Assembly: GCF_015070875.1 (NCBI RefSeq)
Contig: NZ_JADDIV010000002.1
Span: 806,001 to 870,000, forward strand
Direction: 5' to 3'
Length of the DNA stretch: 64,000 bases
Source: Ramlibacter pallidus
GTDB taxonomy: Bacteria > Pseudomonadota > Gammaproteobacteria > Burkholderiales > Burkholderiaceae_C
The stretch's first letter is position 1; each line of letters begins with the position of its first letter. Positions 19,298 through 26,767 of this stretch are shown here, one piece after another. Made by a program: the position numbers and the translations under genes. The notes under the pieces are model-generated. The model saw only the letters and a program-made list of their open reading frames with translations, did not search any database and was not told the origin of the DNA.

Positions 19298-19562
19298 CGT
19301 CGCAGAGCAACCTCATGGCTCGCGCTTAGGTGACGCAGACACGTTGCCGGTGCACACCAGTTGGTGCTGGCGTCGCCGCCACCTCAGTTGGCTCTCGCGA
19401 AACAGAAACGCTACTTGCTGAACGCCTCTCCAAGCGAGGCGCTCTGGTCTGCGAGGCCGCGGAGTTCCACCGCACGGCAAGGTCATGCGGGAGCATCACT
19501 CGTTTTCGCGGACCACGCATTCATCAGATCACACCGCAAAGGTGTGTCTCATTACCAGTGCT

Positions 19563-19823
19563 TTACTGCACTGGAGTAAGCGACAAGCCTACGCGCCTCT
19601 TGCTTGCAGCGTAGAAGGTCCGCACACCATTGCGGAGACGGAACATCAGAATTCGAAGGTTGTTCTCTGTCCACTCGCGTCCACGGATGGTCTTGTATCC
19701 CTCCCTATTCAGGATGTGGCAAATTTCGGCATAGCGGAGGCTCTCCGACAGCAGCCCCTTGATTCGCCACAGGGCGAGGTCGGCTTCGGTATAGGTGAGT
19801 GCGGTGAGTTCGTGACGAGTCAT
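19563..19823 (-). CDS. Small DNA-binding-like protein resembling a recombinase helical module
   Basis: The 86-residue protein contains SESLRYAEICHILNREGYKT followed by REWTENNLRILMFRLRN. That ILN-EG-x-T-x-x-G-x-x-W pattern is the DNA-recognition motif found in the Recombinase domain of large serine integrases, here without a catalytic domain. AAGGAG lies nine bases before the ATG, so it is likely translated. It could help regulate or direct the element's recombination, in the way excisionases do, but that is inference. Confidence 0.5.
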   Translation of the reverse strand: MTRHELTALTYTEADLALWRIKGLLSESLRYAEICHILNREGYKTIRGREWTENNLRILMFRLRNGVRTFYAASKRRVGLSLTPVQ

Positions 19824-20524
19824 TGTTGTTGTCTCCTTTGTGTCGTTGTTGTTGGGGCTATGGTCCCGAAATAGCGATGCACCAACCGCCTGCGCAGTTA
19901 GCGGGCTGCTGGAGAAGCTGTGAAGTGATTAGGTGGCTCGACTTGAGCCGATGAAGAGCGCGTCTATGCGCCAGCTTGTCTTAGGGCGTCTATGCCTGTA
20001 TGTCTGCGCGATTGACCATGCAGCAGCTTCAGCCCAGTCCCCATAGATAACCGTTAAGTGCCTCCGTGCATCGGTGAAATGCATCTGTGCAACAGCTATC
20101 GTGGACTGGACTTGACTGATTCACATGCTCTGCATGTCACTACCATTCAGGGCGAAGATTCGTTCCACAGTGGATTTTGAAGCCCCGTAAAGCTCGGGGT
20201 CCACCGACAGGCTGCATTAGGGGACAAGCCACCCGGCCCGTGCATCCACACGTTTTTAAGGCCGTCCTGCACTCTCTGAGTTCTTCTATCTGTAGGCGTA
20301 GTGAAATTTGAGGACGTGTAGTCACCGGAACCACCGGCGCTTGCCTCAAATCTGAACTACCGGGCCGAACCGCGCTTTGCCCGGACGCGCTGCTGTACTT
20401 CCCCGCGCTTGTCAGACACATACGAAAACGGCAATGCCGCCTCCGCCCCACCGGGTTAAGGTCCTACTCTCTGGGAAGGCGTCCTGATGTTCCAACCGCC
20501 GTCCCTGCTGGGGGATTGGCCATC
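19824..20524. other. 700-base stretch without a convincing gene
   Basis: No frame here has both a credible start and a recognisable product. A 103-codon minus-strand frame (20140-20451) has no family resemblance and no good ribosome binding site. Short hairpins such as CCCCG/CGGGG at 20183-20200 are present. The stretch may hold an RNA, a control region or the remains of lost genes. Confidence 0.4.
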
Positions 20525-20546
20525 AAAAAAGGAGCCGCTGGCTCCC
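20525..20546 (-). terminator. Rho-independent terminator reading on the minus strand
   Basis: Read on the minus strand, GGAGCC-AGC-GGCTCC forms a six-bp stem (20531-20545) followed by six T residues (20525-20530). It would end the methylase operon transcript and any short RNA started at 20577. Confidence 0.75.
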
Positions 20547-20577
20547 TTCACGTCGGAATGCGTAATTCCAGCGTATA
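20525..20577 (-). ncRNA. Candidate short RNA of about 53 bases
   Basis: A good minus-strand promoter starts transcription near 20577, and the terminator ends it at 20525. Between them GGAAT-TACGC-ATTCC forms another hairpin. There is no room for a protein gene. It could instead be an attenuated leader or a coincidence of two signals. Confidence 0.3.
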
Positions 20578-20583
20578 TGTCCC

Positions 20584-20632
20584 ATTATACCGGAAAGCTC
20601 GTAAGTGAGCAACAACTAACGTAGCTTTCCGG
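20584..20632 (-). promoter_or_regulatory. Predicted sigma-70 promoter inside a 10-bp inverted repeat
   Basis: On the minus strand the -35 box TTGCTC (20607-20612) and the perfect -10 box TATAAT (20584-20589) are 17 bases apart. CCGGAAAGCT (20590-20599) and AGCTTTCCGG (20623-20632) form a perfect inverted repeat that brackets the -35 box, suggesting a repressor site. Confidence 0.5.
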
Positions 20633-20757
20633 GGGTTAACGACAGGGCGAATTTGATTCTCCGCGCGAGATTGCTTAGTCCATGAGCCGAATTCTATCGC
20701 CTTGTATAGGAACGGCAGCCCCTTTGAGGCTGGGCCTCCCAATTCCGGCGATCCGGC

Positions 20758-21426
20758 TTAAACCTCCGCCAAGTCGGTGAGGTGCCGCTGGGAATGATTC
20801 GCATAGGTGTCCCACGTGGGCCTGTAATCCTCGTTGGCCTGATTTCCCCAGATCGCCCAACCTTCGCGCTCTCCACGGGCGAACATCTCAAGGAACGGAC
20901 CAGGACTGCAGGACGTGATTAGCGGGTATTGCTCGTCGGGCTTTCGCGAATGCTCACGCTTGCGCGTGCACATGATGTTCACTTGGCTCCGCCCTGGCTT
21001 TAGCGTCCGGGCGTTCTTGCCCCGGGTGCCAAACAGAAGAATCTCGGTCACATTGCGGAAGTAGAAGCCGACGCCTCGCCCGTCAGGTCCGCCATCTTTC
21101 CGAATCTTTTGCCAAACGACGTTGGCTTTGTATTTGAAGCCCCAAGCCTCCATGACCTGCAGACCTTCCGGCAGGAGAGCGTTGGGGACCCACAGGTACA
21201 GGTGTGAAGTGTCTGCAGCCGCATTGGCGACGGGCAGTGCCTTGATATCGTCCAAGGTCATAGTCCCATAGCGATTCAGGCGCTTGTGCTCGGGAGCAAC
21301 CTTCCCGGTCCGGTTTTGGAACTGCCACGGGGGATCAGCAAGAATCGTCTTGAACTTCCGGCCTGCGATGAAGTTTTCGAAGTCTGCCGATGCTTGGTTG
21401 GCGGCTTCATCAGTGCGGGTTTTCAT
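20758..21426 (-). CDS. MT-A70 family adenine-N6 methyltransferase
   Basis: The 222-residue protein has the DPPW catalytic motif (residues 31-34, in FKTILADPPWQF) and the usual order of MT-A70 enzymes: LYLWVPNALLPEGLQVMEAW, FKYKANVVWQKIRK, then VTEILLFGTRGKN and EMFARGEREGWAIWGNQ. Such enzymes add methyl groups to the N6 of adenine in DNA; MunI-type restriction systems and many phages carry them. Its ATG is six bases after the ribbon-helix-helix gene, and a nuclease-like gene starts the operon. It may protect the element or pair with the nuclease-like protein. Confidence 0.9.
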   Translation of the reverse strand: MKTRTDEAANQASADFENFIAGRKFKTILADPPWQFQNRTGKVAPEHKRLNRYGTMTLDDIKALPVANAAADTSHLYLWVPNALLPEGLQVMEAWGFKYKANVVWQKIRKDGGPDGRGVGFYFRNVTEILLFGTRGKNARTLKPGRSQVNIMCTRKREHSRKPDEQYPLITSCSPGPFLEMFARGEREGWAIWGNQANEDYRPTWDTYANHSQRHLTDLAEV

Positions 21427-21432
21427 GTTTCC

Positions 21433-21672
21433 TTAGAACTTCTGCCCACGGCGTGCAAACTCGTTCTCAAGCGCCGTGATGATGATTGATTGAACGGTCA
21501 GCCTCTCCTCGATGGAGAGCCGCTGTAGCTTCGTCCACCGGCTCCGAGGAAGACGGAAGCTCGTTTGAATGACCTCCTCCTGAGCAGCCAGGTCAGCGCC
21601 TGCTCTTGAGGAGGTTGCACCTTTCCGGCGCTTTGTGGTGGCCTCGGCTGATTGCATGAAGGTAGATAGCAT
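21433..21672 (-). CDS. Ribbon-helix-helix-type small regulator
   Basis: From the ATG at 21672 it has 79 residues; a TTG at 21696 or an ATG at 21657 are alternatives. The C-terminal part (QTSFRLPRSRWTKLQRLSIE and TVQSIIITALENEF) fits a beta-strand followed by two helices, the Arc/MetJ/CopG layout. The N-terminus is basic. The repeated GGTAGG-type boxes lie immediately upstream and are the natural binding site for such a protein, so it probably controls the operon or the element. Confidence 0.65.
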   Translation of the reverse strand: MLSTFMQSAEATTKRRKGATSSRAGADLAAQEEVIQTSFRLPRSRWTKLQRLSIEERLTVQSIIITALENEFARRGQKF

Positions 21673-21680
21673 GCCACCAA

Positions 21681-21743
21681 GGTAGGTTGGTAGCAAGTGG
21701 TGAAACTACCCAGGTAGGTCGGTAGCAGGGTAGTGTGGTAGCA
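21681..21743. repeat. 16-bp iterated repeats, GGTAGGTYGGTAGCA
   Basis: Copies are GGTAGGTTGGTAGCA (21681-21695), GGTAGGTCGGTAGCA (21713-21727) and GGTAGTGTGGTAGCA (21729-21743). Start spacings are 32 and 16 bases, so the array has a 16-base period with one degenerate unit at 21697-21712. Each copy contains GGTAG twice. Such regular short repeats suit cooperative binding by a ribbon-helix-helix protein or an iteron-like origin. Confidence 0.65.
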
Positions 21744-21783
21744 TTCTACCGTGGAGGTGCGGCTGCGACCAGTTGTTGCGTGC

Positions 21784-22905
21784 CTATGCGTCCACGAATT
21801 GCTCGTAGTAGAGCGGCAGCTTGAAATCGTCCCGCAGCTTCTGCAAGTAGGTCTCCGATTGCTTGTCGAGCTTGTGTACTGCCACGATTACAAGCCTGTC
21901 AACCTTGACCGGCTCCGCCGACCAGTACGCATATTCCAGCAGTTGGGGGATGGCCTGTCGGATGCACGCCTTGAGGGTCTTGCCGACTTTGATCTCATAG
22001 AACCAACGGAGCTTCGCTGTCTCGACGACTACGTCGATTGAAGTACCAAGGCCCGTGGCGACTTCGCAGCCGACGCAGTCCCGCCCGTGGATAGCGACCA
22101 GTTGTTCATCGAACTTGTTCTGGATGTAGTTGTGCAGGAGTTGGGCAGTTTTCTTCGTGAGGGGCGACTTCACGCTCACTGAACCGGTCTGCTTCGTCTT
22201 GTGACCGGCCTTGAACTTGTACTTGCCAGCAGGTGCGGAGTCCTTTGCGGCGTCGAGAAAGTAATCGGCATCTTCAAAGGACGGGGCGGTCAGCTTTCCG
22301 CTGGAGAGCCAAGCTTCGAACTGGTCCTCGTCGGTCGCGAAAACCTCATGGAAACCGTTATCAATCAAAAGCTGCTTCAAGTCGCCGGTGCCATCCCATC
22401 CCGCCGTCTTCATCTTCAGCGCCAGCAGGGTCAAGGCGAGACTGTTTAAGTCGGGAATCTTGAATAGGCGTTGAAGGTCGAAGTCCACGTATTGCTGCGT
22501 GTGCTTGGTGCTGTATCCAAGCTCCTCCAGCGTGTGCGCGAAGTTCGTGTACGCCTTGCCATCAAGTTCCACATCCCTCGTGATGCGTCCGGTGAAGTCG
22601 GACTTCGCCCCCTGCCGCATCGCCGCAATCAGCGTGTGATGGCTGAAGATGATCGCGATCAGGACCAGTGCGTTGATGGTCTCAGAGCCCCGCGCTTTCG
22701 CTTCCTTCCACACTGAGGGAACTGTAAGACCGGTCGTGCCAGCCGACAGGTTCTTTCGCGCTTGGACCTCTTCGATGTTGATGCCCGGCACCTTTCCCCA
22801 TAACAGGGAAAGAACCTTGTCTGGATCGTGATCCCGGATGAGCAAAGCGATCTTGTGCGCACCGTGCTTGGTGAGCGACGTGCTGAGGCGGCTCAGATTG
22901 AGCAT
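21784..22905 (-). CDS. Hypothetical protein with PD-(D/E)XK nuclease-like C-terminus
   Basis: The 373-residue protein starts at an ATG with AGGGG about six bases before it. The C-terminal third reads GTSIDVVVE, then RWFYEIKVGKT and IRQAIPQLLEYAYW. Asp291, Glu304 and Lys306 with a following Q-containing helix match the D...ExK core of PD-(D/E)XK nucleases. The N-terminal two thirds show no family I know. It leads the minus-strand group with the RHH gene and the MT-A70 methylase, so a restriction-like role is plausible. It is separated from the RHH gene by the iterated repeats. Confidence 0.65.
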   Translation of the reverse strand: MLNLSRLSTSLTKHGAHKIALLIRDHDPDKVLSLLWGKVPGINIEEVQARKNLSAGTTGLTVPSVWKEAKARGSETINALVLIAIIFSHHTLIAAMRQGAKSDFTGRITRDVELDGKAYTNFAHTLEELGYSTKHTQQYVDFDLQRLFKIPDLNSLALTLLALKMKTAGWDGTGDLKQLLIDNGFHEVFATDEDQFEAWLSSGKLTAPSFEDADYFLDAAKDSAPAGKYKFKAGHKTKQTGSVSVKSPLTKKTAQLLHNYIQNKFDEQLVAIHGRDCVGCEVATGLGTSIDVVVETAKLRWFYEIKVGKTLKACIRQAIPQLLEYAYWSAEPVKVDRLVIVAVHKLDKQSETYLQKLRDDFKLPLYYEQFVDA

Positions 22906-23030
22906 TGAAATCCCCTACCGTTGTTGTTGGACAGGCACCCCTCCCGCGCCCGGGCAAGCTGACGCCCAACTGCCGTTGAGAAGCCCTATCGGATCATGCC
23001 AACAGCCTGCAGCACGGTCACAACCGTCTC

Positions 23031-23058
23031 GGGTGTATTCGTTTACACCCTCAGCAAG
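23031..23058. other. Right attachment region (attR) of the element in comM
   Basis: The core CAGCAAG is at 23052-23058. GGGTGTATT (23031-23039) is the exact inverse of AATACACCC at 14304-14312 inside the left end. Joined in the circular form these arms bracket a site of 46 bases, close to the size of known serine-integrase attP sites. Confidence 0.7.
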
Positions 23059-23726
23059 CTGTGCCCGCCGGCCGCACCGATCTCCAGCGCGCGGCGCGCC
23101 GCGGCCTGTCCCTTCACGTCGGCGAGGTCCGGATAGAGCGCCGCCACCCGCGGCGCCATCGCGTGCAGCACGCACCAGCCGTCACCGTCCGGCTCCATCG
23201 CCTCTCCCGCCGGCGCGAAGTGCCGCACCACGTCCAGCAGGTGCCGCGCCCGCGCCACGCGCGCACCCGGCACCAGCGCGGCCTCCTCCGCGCTGCCGGG
23301 CGGCAGCACCAGGCAGGTCTGCACGCCGGCCGCCTGCAGGGCCACGCTGGTGGCGAGCGCGCCGCGCACCGGCCGCAATTCGCCGGACAGCGAGAGCTCG
23401 CCCGCGAACTCGTGGCCGGCCAGCCGGGCGCCGTCGACCTGTCCGCTGGCCGCCAGGATGCCGAGCGCGATCGGAAGGTCGAAGCGGCCGGAGTCCTTGG
23501 GCAGGTCCGCCGGCGCCAGGTTCACCGTGATCCTCTTGTTGTGCGGGAACTCCAGGCCGCAGGTGAGGAAGGCGGCGCGAACCCGCTCGCGCGCCTCCTT
23601 CACTTCGGTGTCGGCCAGGCCCACCAGCATGAAGTTGGGCAGGCCGTTGGCCAGGTGCACCTCGACCGTGACGGCGGCGGCCTCCAGCCCGACCAGCGTG
23701 CGGCTTTGCACCAAACACAGGCTCAT
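23043..23726 (-). pseudogene. comM: comM (yifB) 5' half, ended by a stop inside the element
   Basis: The reading starts MSLCLVQSRTLVGLEAAAVT, the standard ComM/YifB opening, and runs through LVGLADTEVKEARERVRAAF and NLAPADLPKDSGRFDLPIAL to GAAGGHSLL, where the element begins. The frame then adds two foreign residues and stops at 23043. It comprises the Lon-like N-terminal domain without the AAA+ ATPase, so it should not work as a helicase. The rest of the gene is at 13433-14294. The organism has probably lost normal ComM function unless the element excises. Confidence 0.9.
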
Positions 23727-23788
23727 GGCGTCCTTCCTCCCTGTTCGGGTGCATCGGCGGGGGGCATGCGCGCGAACGGCGCAGTGCG

Positions 23789-23803
23789 GCACCGCCATGG
23801 TGC
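23789..23803. promoter_or_regulatory. NtrC-type enhancer site upstream of torF-glnK-amtB
   Basis: GCACC-GCCAT-GGTGC matches the inner part of the NtrC consensus TGCACC-N5-GGTGCA exactly. Its centre is about 118 bases upstream of the start expected from the sigma-54 promoter at 23887, the classical enhancer distance. Confidence 0.7.
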
Positions 23804-23886
23804 GGCGAAATGGCCGCGCAGGCCTCCTCCGGCTTAACGGGGCGGCCTGGGCCGTCGCGGACGCCCTCTCCCATCCGGCAGACGGC

Positions 23887-23902
23887 TGGCACACGTCCTG
23901 CT
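23887..23902 (+). promoter_or_regulatory. Sigma-54 promoter for torF-glnK-amtB
   Basis: TGGCACACGTCCTGCT has the invariant GG and GC with ten bases between them and matches the -24/-12 consensus TGGCACG-N4-TTGC well. Transcription would begin near 23913, about 30 bases before the torF ATG. Nitrogen limitation should activate it through NtrC. Confidence 0.72.
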
Positions 23903-23944
23903 AACGGGTGTGCAGGACCACCCCAAACAGACGGAGATCACTTC

Positions 23945-24682
23945 ATGCAACGGAAACTTGTCGCCCTGGCCGCCATCGCCCTCCTTTCTTCCGGGGGCGT
24001 GATGGCGCAGGCCCGCACCTCGGCGCCGGAGCCGGAGTACACCTACTCCTTCAACGTGGGCGCGGTCACCGACTACCGCTACCGCGGCATCTCGCAGTCG
24101 CGCCTGCGCCCGGCCATCCAGGGCGGCGCCGACTTCAGCCACAAGAGCGGCTTCTACATCGGCACCTGGGCCTCCAGCATCCGCTGGATCGAGGACGCGG
24201 GCGGCGACGCCAGCGTGGAAGTGGACGTCTACGGCGGCTACAAGACGACCTTCGGCGACTTCGGCATGGACGTCGGCGTCCTGCGCTACCTGTATCCCAA
24301 CTCCAGCCTGCCGGTGAACCCGAACACCACCGAGGTCTACATCGCCGGCACCTGGGGCCCCGCGACGCTGAAGTACTCGCACTCCACCACCAACCTGTTC
24401 GGCTTCGCCGACAGCAAGAACAGCGGCTACCTGGACCTCAGCGCCACGTTCGACACCGGCTTCTGGGGCCTGACGGTCACGCCGCACGTCGGCCACCAGC
24501 GCGTGCGCAACAACTCCGCCGCCTCCTATACCGACTGGTCCATCGGCCTGGGCAAGGACTTCGGCAACGGCCTGACCGCCTCGCTGGCCTATGTCGACAC
24601 CGACACCGACGTGTACCTGGCACCCAGCGGCCGCAACCTCGGCCGCTCCGGCGTGGTGCTGGGCGTGAAGTACGGGTTCTGA
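23945..24682 (+). CDS. TorF family putative outer-membrane porin
   Basis: The 245-residue protein has a signal peptide (LVALAAIALLSSGGVMAQA, cleavage after about residue 22) and then repeated amphipathic strands. The typical opening YSFNVGAVTDYRYRGISQS and the terminal GVVLGVKYGF, with phenylalanine as last residue, mark an outer-membrane beta-barrel of the TorF/Gcw_chp family. It leads the glnK-amtB transcript, so it may help nitrogen compounds cross the outer membrane; this is an inference from the shared sigma-54 control. CGGAGATC is the likely ribosome binding site. Confidence 0.87.
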   Translation: MQRKLVALAAIALLSSGGVMAQARTSAPEPEYTYSFNVGAVTDYRYRGISQSRLRPAIQGGADFSHKSGFYIGTWASSIRWIEDAGGDASVEVDVYGGYKTTFGDFGMDVGVLRYLYPNSSLPVNPNTTEVYIAGTWGPATLKYSHSTTNLFGFADSKNSGYLDLSATFDTGFWGLTVTPHVGHQRVRNNSAASYTDWSIGLGKDFGNGLTASLAYVDTDTDVYLAPSGRNLGRSGVVLGVKYGF

Positions 24683-25051
<369 letters not shown>

Positions 25052-25082
25052 GCATTTCAATATCCACCAAGAGAGCACCGAC

Positions 25083-26627
25083 ATGAGGAAACTTCTCGCG
25101 TCCCTGGGCCTGGCCCTCGGCCTGCTGGCCGGCGGCGCCGCCGTCGCCCAGGCCCCCGCCACGCCCGCGGCACCCGCTGCCGCCACCACCGCCGCGCCGG
25201 CGGAAGCCGCACCCGCGGCGCCCGCCGCACCGGCGGCTGCCGCTGCACCCGCGGCGGCTGCTGCCGCCACCGCAGCGCCCGCGGCCCCGGCTCCTGCTGC
25301 CGCCGCTCCCGCGCCCGTCCCGAACAAGGGCGACACCGCCTGGATGACCACCTCCACCGTGCTGGTCTTCCTGATGATCCTGCCCGGCCTGGCGCTGTTC
25401 TACGGCGGCTTGGTCCGCAGCAAGAACATGCTGTCGGTGCTGATGCAGGTCTTCGTGGTCGCCTCCATGATCCTGGTGCTGTGGGTGATCTACGGCTACA
25501 GCCTGGCCTTCACCAGCGGCAATGCCTTCATCGGCGGCTTCGGCAAGCTGTTCCTGTCCGGCATCACGCCCGACTCCATCGCCGCCACCTTCAGCAAGGG
25601 CGTGGTGATCCCGGAACTGACCTTCGTCGGCTTCCAGTCCACCTTCGCCGCCATCACCTGCGCGCTGATCGTCGGCGCCTTCGCCGAGCGCATCAAGTTC
25701 TCCGCGGTGCTGCTGTTCTGCGCGATCTGGTTCACGTTCGCCTATCTGCCGGTCGCCCACATGGTGTGGTACTGGGACGGCCCGGACGCGATCACCGACG
25801 CTGCCTCGCTGGAGACCGTGACGGCTGCCGCCGGCTGGCTCTGGGCCAAGGGCGCGCTCGACTTCGCGGGCGGCACCGTGGTGCACATCAACGCCGGTGT
25901 GGCCGGCCTGGTCGGCGCCTACGTGATCGGCAAGCGCCTGGGCTACGGCAAGGAATCGCTCACGCCCCACAGCCTGACGCTCACGATGGTCGGTGCCTCG
26001 CTGCTGTGGGTGGGCTGGTTCGGCTTCAACGCCGGCTCCAACCTGGAAGTCAACGGCGTCGCGGCCCTGGCCTTCGTCAACACCATCGTCGCCACCGCCG
26101 CCGCCACGCTGTCGTGGATCGCGGGTGAAGCGCTCTCCAAGGGCAAGGCCTCGATGCTGGGCGCCGCCTCCGGTGCCGTCTCCGGCCTGGTCGCCATCAC
26201 CCCGGCCTGCGGCTTCGTCGGCCCGATGGGCGCGCTGGTCATCGGCCTGGCGGCCGGCGTGATCTGCCTGTGGGGCGTCAACGGCCTCAAGCGCATGCTC
26301 GGCGCGGACGACTCGCTGGACGTGTTCGGCGTCCACGGCGTCGGCGGCATCCTGGGTGCGCTGCTGACCGGCGTGTTCGCCTCGCCGTCCCTCGGCGGCA
26401 CCGGCGTGTACGACTACGTGGCCAACAAGGTCAACCCCGACTACTCCATCGGCGGCCAGGTCTGGATCCAGTTCCAGGGCGTGCTGACCACGGTGGTGTG
26501 GTCCGCGGTGGTCGCCTTCATCGCCTACAAGATCGTCGACCTCCTGGTGGGCCTGCGCGTCACCGAGGAAGAGGAGCGCGAAGGCCTCGACATCAGCAGC
26601 CACGGCGAAACCGCCTACAACCGCTGA
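25083..26627 (+). CDS. amtB: Ammonium transporter AmtB
   Basis: The 514-residue protein has a signal peptide, an unusually long Ala/Pro-rich linker (about residues 20-80), then the eleven-helix Amt core from WMTTSTVLVFLMILPGLALF. Conserved pieces include AGGTVVHINAGVAGLVGAYV near residue 260 and DVFGVHGVGGILGALLTGVF near residue 413, which bear the pore histidines. It conducts ammonium into the cell and is gated by GlnK. The extra linker would sit in the periplasm. A strong terminator follows the gene. Confidence 0.95.
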   Translation: MRKLLASLGLALGLLAGGAAVAQAPATPAAPAAATTAAPAEAAPAAPAAPAAAAAPAAAAAATAAPAAPAPAAAAPAPVPNKGDTAWMTTSTVLVFLMILPGLALFYGGLVRSKNMLSVLMQVFVVASMILVLWVIYGYSLAFTSGNAFIGGFGKLFLSGITPDSIAATFSKGVVIPELTFVGFQSTFAAITCALIVGAFAERIKFSAVLLFCAIWFTFAYLPVAHMVWYWDGPDAITDAASLETVTAAAGWLWAKGALDFAGGTVVHINAGVAGLVGAYVIGKRLGYGKESLTPHSLTLTMVGASLLWVGWFGFNAGSNLEVNGVAALAFVNTIVATAAATLSWIAGEALSKGKASMLGAASGAVSGLVAITPACGFVGPMGALVIGLAAGVICLWGVNGLKRMLGADDSLDVFGVHGVGGILGALLTGVFASPSLGGTGVYDYVANKVNPDYSIGGQVWIQFQGVLTTVVWSAVVAFIAYKIVDLLVGLRVTEEEEREGLDISSHGETAYNR

Positions 26628-26698
26628 CCCATGCAGCGCGGCGCGCGGTGGCACGCCGCGCGCAGTGAACGAGCAAGCAAGGATCTCCTTTGGATGTT

Positions 26699-26726
26699 GG
26701 GCCCGCCTCGGCGGGCCCCTTTTTTT
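26699..26726 (+). terminator. Rho-independent terminator after amtB
   Basis: GGGCCCGC (26699-26706) pairs with GCGGGCCC (26711-26718) around a CTCG tetraloop, followed by CTTTTTTT. It ends the torF-glnK-amtB transcript. Confidence 0.9.
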
Positions 26727-26767
26727 GTCTCCGGCCCATGCACAATGGGACGCAAGGAGACAAGCGC

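Larger units (their letters stand above)
14295..23051. mobile_element. Integrative element inserted in comM, serine-integrase type (about 8.76 kb)
   Basis: The boundaries come from the two halves of comM and their shared 7-bp core. The interior reads as less GC-rich than the flanks and carries a large serine integrase at the left end, a second serine recombinase, a HEPN-like protein, several unknown genes and a nuclease-like / RHH / MT-A70 methylase operon. No structural phage genes, conjugation genes, transposase or resistance genes are seen, so it is a small genomic island or satellite-like element. Islands in comM are known in other genera, for example AbaR in Acinetobacter; this one uses a different recombinase type. 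Confidence 0.85.

Noticed and set aside
19330..19614. 94-codon plus-strand frame with GTG start
   Set aside because: No ribosome binding site, no family resemblance, and it runs into the antisense of the small gene at 19563.
20140..20451. 103-codon minus-strand frame
   Set aside because: Composition and start look random. I could not link it to any protein family.
20548..20742. 64-codon minus-strand frame after the methylase
   Set aside because: TTG start without a ribosome binding site, and it contains the internal promoter and inverted repeat; better explained as noncoding.
21681..21743. CRISPR array
   Set aside because: Units of 15-16 bases with no spacers of regular length and no cas genes.
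14295..23051. Complete prophage
   Set aside because: No capsid, tail, terminase, lysis or replication genes are visible. A small integrative island fits better.
26636..26663. GC-rich hairpin as the amtB terminator
   Set aside because: It has no T tract; the hairpin at 26699-26726 is followed by seven T residues and is the clear terminator.
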